Assembly: GCA_041738935.1 (NCBI GenBank)
Contig: JBGSOV010000021.1
Coordinates: forward strand, 186,001-250,000
Source: JBGSOV01 sp041738935
GTDB taxonomy: Bacteria; Patescibacteriota; Gracilibacteria; CAIRYL01; GCA-016699755
Direction: 5' to 3'
Length of the DNA: 64,000 bases
How positions within the stretch are numbered: the stretch's first letter is position 1; each line of letters begins with the position of its first letter. Positions 58,618-64,000 of the stretch are shown here, one piece after another. A program made the translations under genes and the position numbers. The notes below the pieces were generated by a model. It was not told the DNA's origin. It ran no database searches and saw only the letters and a list, made by a program, of their open reading frames with translations.

Positions 58618-59769
58618 ATGACCGATTATGCTTCGCTCTCAGTAGAACTCCATCGCAAAAACGGAGGGAAAATCAGCACTGGACTTAAGGTGCCCCTTGA
58701 TACTATGCATGATCTCGCACTTGCCTACACACCGGGCGTCGCACAACCTTGTTTAGAAATTAAAGAGCATCCCGAAGCAGCGCTAGAACTGACATGGAGA
58801 AAAAATCTGGTTGCCGTCATTACAGATGGTTCTGCGGTTTTGGGACTGGGAAATATCGGCGGCGCGGCGGGCATGCCAGTAATGGAGGGGAAATGCGCGC
58901 TCTTTAAAAAATTTGCTGATATCGATGCAGTGCCAATTTGTCTCAAAACACAAGATACCGATGAAATTGTAAATATTATTCTCAATCTCGAACCGAGTTT
59001 TGGCGGAATCAATCTCGAAGATATTTGTGCGCCGAAGTGTTTTGAAATCGAAGCGAGATTAAAGGAAAAAATGAATATTCCAGTCTTTCATGATGACCAA
59101 CATGGTACGGCAGTTGTCGCACTTGCGGCTCTGACCAATGCACTCAAAGTGGTAAAGAAAAATATCGATGAAATTAAAATCGTCTTTTCGGGAGCAGGCG
59201 CAGCCGGCATCGCTGTTTCCAAACTTCTTTTGGCTGCCGGAGCCAAAAATATTATTTTGTGTGATTCTGAAGGTGCAATTGTTGTGGGCAGACCGGGGAT
59301 GAACTCATCAAAAGTGGAAATTGCCGAACTCAGCAATCCAGAACACCAAAGTGGGAGCCTGAAAGAAGTAATCAGCGGTGCTGATGTCTTTATCGGTCTT
59401 TCCGCTCCAAACTTGCTTAATGCGGAAGATGTTAAAAAAATGAACCAAAATGCCGTTGTCATTGCCATGGCAAATCCAACGCCAGAGATTATGCCCGATC
59501 AAGCAAAAGCCGGAGGTGCAGCAGTAATTGCTACCGGTAGAAGTGATTTTCCAAATCAGGTAAATAATGTTCTCGTGTTTCCAGGAATCTTTCGCGGTAT
59601 TTTTGATGCTGGCGCTAAGGAAATCACGCAAACAATATTACTCGAAGCAGCCAAAGGCCTCGCCTCGCTGGTGCCAAATCCAGTGGCGGAAAAAATCCTT
59701 CCTGATGTTTTTGAACCGGGTGTCAGTGATGCGGTCGCGGATGCGGTACGAAAGAGTGCTAAGCGTTAA
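58618..59769 (+). CDS. Malic enzyme (short bacterial type)
   Basis: 383 residues, without the phosphotransacetylase-like extension of MaeB. Signatures: LALAYTPGVAQPCLEI, VITDGSAVLGLGNIGG, metal site NLEDICAPKCFEIE and VFHDDQHGTAVV, and nucleotide site VFSGAGAAGIAVSKLLL. It decarboxylates malate to pyruvate with NAD(P)+. Cofactor preference is not decided. Convergent with trpCF, three bases apart. Confidence 0.94.
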   Translation: MTDYASLSVELHRKNGGKISTGLKVPLDTMHDLALAYTPGVAQPCLEIKEHPEAALELTWRKNLVAVITDGSAVLGLGNIGGAAGMPVMEGKCALFKKFADIDAVPICLKTQDTDEIVNIILNLEPSFGGINLEDICAPKCFEIEARLKEKMNIPVFHDDQHGTAVVALAALTNALKVVKKNIDEIKIVFSGAGAAGIAVSKLLLAAGAKNIILCDSEGAIVVGRPGMNSSKVEIAELSNPEHQSGSLKEVISGADVFIGLSAPNLLNAEDVKKMNQNAVVIAMANPTPEIMPDQAKAGGAAVIATGRSDFPNQVNNVLVFPGIFRGIFDAGAKEITQTILLEAAKGLASLVPNPVAEKILPDVFEPGVSDAVADAVRKSAKR

Positions 59770-59771
59770 TT

Positions 59772-61127
59772 TCATTCAAGCGTACTAATAAGGCTTCTGA
59801 TTCGCGAATAATCCCACTCCCCTGCTACGTTTTCGATACCGCTCGCGGTGTCGATTCCATCAGCATGAGTCGAATGCAAAATTGCGGCAGCATTATTTGA
59901 CGAAATACCACCCGCAACTAAAAATGGAAGCTTGGTTTGTGGTAGCAAGTCATGAGGAAAGGTTTTACCAGCACCCGGATTTTTTCCGTCGAAAAGAAAA
60001 ATATCCGCGACAGATTCCCAATCTTTGACTTGTTGTTCTTGATTTCCATCTTCACTCACCGAAACACCTTTGATAATCGGGAATGGAAAATCGGTGAAAT
60101 CGGTGGCAGCTTCGGAACCGGAAAGTTGCGCAAAAGTGAGTTTGTAATTTGAACAAATTTTTTGTACATAATCCGGCGATTGATTCTGAAAAACTCCCAC
60201 AAGATGCTTATGTTTCACTGCTTTTACGATGTGTTCCGCTCCTGCTTCGGCAACGCAGCGTTTGGACGTCGGGACAAAATTGAGCCCAAGCAGGTCGATA
60301 TTAAGCGCATCAACAAACTCCGCATCCGTTGCATTACGCACACCGCAAAGTTTGATGAGTGGTTTGGGCTGGAGAAATCTTTTAAGAGCAGCAGGAATAT
60401 CGCTTGCTTTGCCGATGCTGGTTCCTGCCAAGACCGCACTGGCGACAGATTTGACCAAACGCACGTCCGCACCACAAAAACCTGAAAGACTTATAATTGT
60501 TGTCGGGGAAGGAAGTTTTTTGGCGAGTAAAAAAGTACGTTTGAGGTCGAGGGAAAAATCACGCAAGTCGCGGTTATTGATTCCAACGAGCTTCGCATCA
60601 GTTTGCAAAACTTTGTGTAAATCTTCTTCATCAGCAATTTCAACGAGCGCTTCCATCTTGTATTGGCGCCCTTCATCGAGAAGTTGCTGAATCTCGGTTG
60701 CTTCTAAAATTTTGGCAATCAGCAAAAAGCTATCGGCTCCGTGTGCTCGTGCGAGACGAATTTGTTTGGCAGAAAGAATAAAGTCTTTGCATAAAATCGG
60801 AGTTTTATCAGCAGCATTTGCAGCAAGTTGGAGATTGGCAAAACTTCCTTGGAAGAATTTTTCATCCGTCAAAACAGAAATCGCTGCGACTCCACCATTC
60901 TGAAATTGCTGAGCAATATGTGCGATATCAGCATTTTCCGGCAAGATTCGCCCTGTAACAGGTGAAGCCGGTTTGACCTCGGCGATGATGTGAGGAAGAG
61001 TGGCAGAAGCAGAAATCGCCTTGGCAAAATCTTTTTTTGAAGGCGGCAAGTCTTCAGTAATTTCTGGCAAAGCCGGAATCTCCACAAATCGCTTATAAGC
61101 GGCAATGTCAGCGAGAATATCGGACAT
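59772..61127 (-). CDS. trpCF: Bifunctional indole-3-glycerol phosphate synthase / phosphoribosylanthranilate isomerase
   Basis: 451 residues from ATG 61127 (MSDILADIAAYKRFVE). IGPS half, residues ~1-255: IIAEVKPASPVTG (catalytic Lys), CKDFILSAKQI, VGINNRDLRDF. PRAI half: IKLCGVRNATDAEFV (catalytic Cys), LGLNFVPTSKRCV, FLFDGKNPGAGKTF and LVAGGISSNNA. The C-F fusion is the enterobacterial form. It overlaps the trpD region closely (stop of trpD at 61132). No other trp genes are in the window. Confidence 0.95.
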   Translation of the reverse strand: MSDILADIAAYKRFVEIPALPEITEDLPPSKKDFAKAISASATLPHIIAEVKPASPVTGRILPENADIAHIAQQFQNGGVAAISVLTDEKFFQGSFANLQLAANAADKTPILCKDFILSAKQIRLARAHGADSFLLIAKILEATEIQQLLDEGRQYKMEALVEIADEEDLHKVLQTDAKLVGINNRDLRDFSLDLKRTFLLAKKLPSPTTIISLSGFCGADVRLVKSVASAVLAGTSIGKASDIPAALKRFLQPKPLIKLCGVRNATDAEFVDALNIDLLGLNFVPTSKRCVAEAGAEHIVKAVKHKHLVGVFQNQSPDYVQKICSNYKLTFAQLSGSEAATDFTDFPFPIIKGVSVSEDGNQEQQVKDWESVADIFLFDGKNPGAGKTFPHDLLPQTKLPFLVAGGISSNNAAAILHSTHADGIDTASGIENVAGEWDYSRIRSLISTLE

Positions 61128-61131
61128 ACGA

Positions 61132-62130
61132 TTATGAAAACTTATGAGACTCGGTTCTGATGCGTTCGAGCATTGTTTGCGCCTTTCCACTACGGATGGT
61201 TTCTTCTGCTTCGTTTACTGCAATTTTGAGCGAAATCTCTGGTCGCACCAATCTGATGGCGAGGGCGGCATTGGCACAAACGAGCTGCGAATGTGGCGAT
61301 GCGATATTTTTGCCAGAAAGAATTTCGAGTGCGATCGTAGCATTGTCTTCCGTACCACCTCCTGCGATTTGATCATACTCGACCGTTACGTAGCCGAAGT
61401 CTTCTGGTGTGATGGGAAACGCATCGCCATTAAGTTGATACACGGTTGATTCCCCTGCTAGTGAAACTTCATCCAGCCCTCCATGTCCGACCACGACATA
61501 GACTTGCTCGCGACCAATAATCTTGCACGCCTCAAGAATAAGCCGAGCATTGGCATCGTTGGAAGCTCCGATCAGTTGTCGCCGCGGATTTAGTGGCGAG
61601 AGTAACGGTCCAAGCAGGTTAAACATCGTGGGAGTGCCCATTGCTTTGCGCACGAGTCCAAATGCAGCCATTTCTGGAAAACACTTTGGCGCAAAGAAAA
61701 AGGCGATACCAAGTCGGTTAAACATTTCAGTCGATTGCTCACATGATAAGTCAATTGCAACACCAAGTTTTTCGAGCAAATCAAAACTCCCGCATCTTCC
61801 GCTTGCAGCACGATTTCCATGCTTGGCGATTTTGATGCCCATTGCTGCTAATACAAATGCGGATAATGTGCTCGTGTTAATGCGAGCGAGTCCGCTTCCG
61901 CCTGTACCGCAGACATCGATTGCATCGGTCGGTTGTGAATATTTTTGCAATGTCTGAACCGCATAAGCGAGTTCTTTTCCAGTAATCCCTTTCGAATTCA
62001 TCAGCGAGAGCACTTCAATTTTTCTCGCTTCGGTCAGCTCACCGGCGATTGCGGCCTGCAAAAATTCCCGCATTTCTGCAGCTGTCAGGTCGATTCCATC
62101 GGCAAGGTGGTTTTTGATGTGATCGATCAT
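61132..62130 (-). CDS. trpD: Anthranilate phosphoribosyltransferase
   Basis: 332 residues from ATG 62130. Signatures are DVCGTGGSGLARINTSTLSA (PRPP loop), KHGNRAASGRCGSFDLLEKL, FNLLGPLLSPLNPRRQLIG and VVGHGGLDEVSLAGES. It transfers phosphoribose to anthranilate. It forms a two-gene unit with trpCF. TrpE/TrpG and TrpA/TrpB must be elsewhere or absent, in which case the cell would depend on imported anthranilate or exported intermediates. Confidence 0.96.
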   Translation of the reverse strand: MIDHIKNHLADGIDLTAAEMREFLQAAIAGELTEARKIEVLSLMNSKGITGKELAYAVQTLQKYSQPTDAIDVCGTGGSGLARINTSTLSAFVLAAMGIKIAKHGNRAASGRCGSFDLLEKLGVAIDLSCEQSTEMFNRLGIAFFFAPKCFPEMAAFGLVRKAMGTPTMFNLLGPLLSPLNPRRQLIGASNDANARLILEACKIIGREQVYVVVGHGGLDEVSLAGESTVYQLNGDAFPITPEDFGYVTVEYDQIAGGGTEDNATIALEILSGKNIASPHSQLVCANAALAIRLVRPEISLKIAVNEAEETIRSGKAQTMLERIRTESHKFS

Positions 62131-62208
62131 GCGAAAAAAATTATCTCTTGCACTATGCAGCAGCAAGTCAAAATACGCAATCCGAAGTCCGCGCAAGAAC
62201 AAATCTCC

Positions 62209-62745
62209 TTACTCCTTTTCTTTTTCGATAAAGGAGGCGGTGACATCAGCACACTTTGCATGCAGAATTTCTATAAATTCTGCGAATGTTTCTTTGGGCT
62301 TTTTCACTTCTTCGCTCTGACGAGAATGAGGCAAGCTGCATTCTTCTCCGCCTAAGAGTGATACCAAAAAATAATTGATATCCGTGGGAAATTTACAATT
62401 CGTAAATGTATGAATTCTGTTTATAGGAGTAGTTTTCGGTTCAAAAAAATCCATATCACCAAAAACAAAATTATTCGGATAATAGGCGTATTGCAATGAA
62501 AAACAATTCTTACCAGTTTTACTCTGAATGGATTCGAGTGTAACGACTTCATGACGCTGACAATTGCCTTCTTGAAAAGCCTTTACCACTTGACATGACT
62601 TTGCCGCAGTCAAAATTTCTTCAACACGCTTTTGCTGCTCTGATGAAAATCGGAAATTATCTCGATCAGGAGCTGCATTCTGCGTTGATTGTGAAAACAA
62701 AGTACCAACTGCCACGATTGCTGCTGGTAATAATAGTTTTCTCAA
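62209..62745 (-). CDS. Exported protein of unknown function
   Basis: 178 residues. Signal peptide MRKLLLPAAIVAVGTLFSQS, then a hydrophilic protein with six cysteines (KSCQVV, EGNCQR, GKNCFS, FTNCKF, GEECSL, AKCADV), suggesting disulfides after export. Six evenly placed Cys in ~140 residues is its main feature. Ends 78 bases before trpD starts and could be cotranscribed with it. No family recognised. Confidence 0.68.
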   Translation of the reverse strand: MRKLLLPAAIVAVGTLFSQSTQNAAPDRDNFRFSSEQQKRVEEILTAAKSCQVVKAFQEGNCQRHEVVTLESIQSKTGKNCFSLQYAYYPNNFVFGDMDFFEPKTTPINRIHTFTNCKFPTDINYFLVSLLGGEECSLPHSRQSEEVKKPKETFAEFIEILHAKCADVTASFIEKEKE

Positions 62746-62813
62746 ATGACTTTAAAAATTGAGGATAGTTTGTACGTGTTCTTGGCGTCCTGCGCAAGAA
62801 AAAAAATCAGTAT

Positions 62814-62857
62814 CAAAAAAACGGCATGACCTCATTGATGAGAGCATGCCGTTTTGA
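62814..62857 (-). terminator. Terminator of the GlsB/YeaQ-like gene
   Basis: AAACGGCATG pairs with CATGCCGTTT, with an inner CTCAT-TG-ATGAG hairpin; the reverse strand continues with T7. It lies 17 bases past the stop of the 62874 gene. Confidence 0.88.
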
Positions 62858-62873
62858 GTTTTTCGGAAAAAAA

Positions 62874-63134
62874 TTAGCGCGCGCCCGAGCCAGTGACCAA
62901 TCGATACAGTCCGAGCAAGATGACCGAACCGACGACTGCCACAACAAAACTGCGGATATCGAAAGATGTGACGCCAGGCTCACCGAAGAAATTCATTACA
63001 AAACCGCCGACCATTGCGCCAACAATACCGACGACAATGTTCATGAACAATCCTTGACGAGCATTGGTGCCCATAATCATGGATGCAACCCAGCCAGCCA
63101 GCGCGCCGAAAACAATCCAAACAATGATATTCAT
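62874..63134 (-). CDS. GlsB/YeaQ/YmgE family membrane protein
   Basis: 86 residues, three helices: VWIVFGALAGWVASMIMG, then GLFMNIVVGIVGAMVGGFVM and FVVAVVGSVILLGLYRLV. This is the transglycosylase-associated family of small Gly-rich membrane proteins linked to general stress in other bacteria. The molecular function is not established. Single gene with its own terminator. Confidence 0.9.
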   Translation of the reverse strand: MNIIVWIVFGALAGWVASMIMGTNARQGLFMNIVVGIVGAMVGGFVMNFFGEPGVTSFDIRSFVVAVVGSVILLGLYRLVTGSGAR

Positions 63135-63227
63135 GGTATTTGGGGAAAAAGAAAATACCGTTCATCTAACAACGTATGCTTCGTATTTAATTATGTCAAT
63201 ATTAATTCGTTTTTTTGTGCAGCAAGG

Positions 63228-63701
63228 TCAAGAATTCAGCTGCAGAATCGCAAAATTGAGGTAGGTAGCAAAGCTCACCCACGCTAAATATGGCACCAAG
63301 AGCAATCCGGCAATACGATTAATCTTCCAAAACCAAACAATCAGAATAGCAATCATCAGCCATAATACGGCAATTACTCCGAGCGCAAGAGCGAGCTCTT
63401 TTGCACCAAAAAAGACGAGTGTCCAAGCTGTGTTGAAAGCCAAATGCACGAGAAAAAAGTAGATTGCAGATTGTGCGAAGCGAGAGTCTTTGGATTTTTG
63501 CCAAACGAGAAACAAAGCGATTCCCATCATTGCATAGAGAATCGTCCAAACCGGACCAAAAACCCAGTTGGGCGGATTGAGTGCCGGTTTTATCAAGGTA
63601 GAATACCAATTAGGAATTGCGTTCACAGTCGCTACAGCACCAATGATTCCGGCAGCTTCGCAGAGTATAATCGCGATGAGCATGTAAAAATATTTTTTCA
63701 T
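63228..63701 (-). CDS. tspO: TspO/MBR family protein
   Basis: 157 residues from ATG 63701. Five helices with the family core: WYSTLIKPALNPPNWVFGPV, then WTILYAMMGIALFLVW, FFLVHLAFNTAWTLVFFG and VPYLAWVSFATYLNFAIL. TspO proteins bind porphyrins and other hydrophobic ligands in the membrane and are tied to stress. No haem genes are nearby. 19 bases downstream of the DUF1295 gene. Confidence 0.93.
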   Translation of the reverse strand: MKKYFYMLIAIILCEAAGIIGAVATVNAIPNWYSTLIKPALNPPNWVFGPVWTILYAMMGIALFLVWQKSKDSRFAQSAIYFFLVHLAFNTAWTLVFFGAKELALALGVIAVLWLMIAILIVWFWKINRIAGLLLVPYLAWVSFATYLNFAILQLNS

Positions 63702-63720
63702 GGAAAATGAAGATAAAAAA

Positions 63721-64000
63721 TCAGCGTTTTTTAGAAAACCACGGAATGAGCGCATTCGTCTTCGCTTTGTATTCGGCAAAATCGCTTCGCCCTTCGTATT
63801 TCTTTTCGAGCATAGGAATACCAGAAACAAATAAAAGCAAGAATGAAATCGTCAGCGGACTGATAATCGCCAACCAACCAAAAGGCGAAGAAATCGCGAT
63901 TACAAAAATTCCCAGCCATTGGGTAATTTCGCCAAAATAATTCGGATGCCGCGTATAACTCCACAAGCCACAAGTCATAATTTTACCCTTATTCTTCGGA
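63721..64000 (-). CDS. DUF1295 / steroid 5-alpha-reductase-like membrane protein (partial)
   Basis: The reverse-strand frame is open to the window edge, giving the last ~93 residues. It contains SGLWSYTRHPNYFGE-like sequence (CGLWSYTRHPNYFGEITQW) and PMLEKKYEGRSDFAEYKAKT, the C-terminal hallmark of DUF1295/ICMT-like membrane reductases or methyltransferases. The N-terminus lies outside the window. It is likely cotranscribed with tspO. Confidence 0.88.
   Translation of the reverse strand, partial: PKNKGKIMTCGLWSYTRHPNYFGEITQWLGIFVIAISSPFGWLAIISPLTISFLLLFVSGIPMLEKKYEGRSDFAEYKAKTNALIPWFSKKR

Noticed and set aside
1..64000. UGA recoded as glycine (code 25)
   Set aside because: Long conserved genes contain no in-frame TGA, and TGA ends dgt, hisD, hisC and hisH at the positions expected from family length and from overlapping starts.
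1..64000. CRISPR array, prophage, IS transposase or replication origin
   Set aside because: No spaced identical repeats, no transposase or integrase motifs, and no DnaA-box cluster next to dnaB were seen. The only mobile-like units are the ileS inserts.

Overview
The window looks like a stretch of a small, compact bacterial genome of moderate GC with tight gene packing. Most starts overlap the previous stop, and promoters sit only about 15-30 bases before the start codon. Almost no start codon has a recognisable Shine-Dalgarno sequence. Several features suggest a Candidate Phyla Radiation (Patescibacteria) lineage: an array of small VirB2-like pilin proteins, S-layer-homology proteins, a PilT ATPase, an archaeal-type triosephosphate isomerase, and many secreted proteins without known relatives. 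UGA behaves as a stop, so the UGA=Gly groups (Gracilibacteria, Absconditabacteria) do not fit; a Peregrinibacteria-like lineage would. This placement is inference. The histidine set and part of the tryptophan set are unusual for such a reduced lineage.

Layout. 1-5.5 kb: the N-terminal two thirds of carB, a lipoprotein, an SLH-FAS1-thioredoxin-like surface protein and holA. 5.7-13.8 kb: tpiA, a UvrD-family helicase-nuclease, rseP, frr, dgt, and an unusual fusion of an EamA permease with riboflavin kinase. 13.8-17.1 kb: a 3D/peptidoglycan-binding secreted protein under an excisionase-like HTH gene with a visible promoter and operator, then pilT. 17.2-23.2 kb: alaS, a lipoprotein, then a decayed tandem duplication that carries the tail of alaS, a small membrane gene and half of recO, followed by intact recO and ftsX. 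24.2-35.9 kb: a complete histidine pathway in the order hisG-D-(smr-HAD-HAD)-C-B-H-A-F-IE behind a TrpR/YerC-type regulator. It is interrupted before hisIE by a catalytically incomplete subtilase and a Cys-rich membrane protein. 36.1-44.1 kb: an SLH protein, dnaB, five VirB2-like genes, an MFS exporter, and a sixth VirB2-like protein with a MopE-like metal-binding segment.

44.2-49.6 kb is the most striking region. It holds a roughly 1,720-residue isoleucyl-tRNA synthetase whose reading frame carries three inserted enzyme domains: a DUF559 nuclease, a histidine phosphatase and a P-loop kinase. Two of these inserts are bounded by inverted GC-rich palindromic repeats, and one of the two also by a degenerate direct repeat. 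The gene has a T-box leader with a very short first hairpin presenting an AUC (Ile) triplet.

49.6-64 kb: a TSUP permease, an MFS-HEAT fusion, a secreted sorbosone-dehydrogenase-like propeller, pdxS, hisS, tRNA-Ala(UGC), ppa, malic enzyme, trpCF, trpD, a GlsB/YeaQ protein, tspO and a partial DUF1295 protein. No CRISPR array, rRNA, phage or transposase gene was seen. No gene-free stretch exceeds 300 bases.
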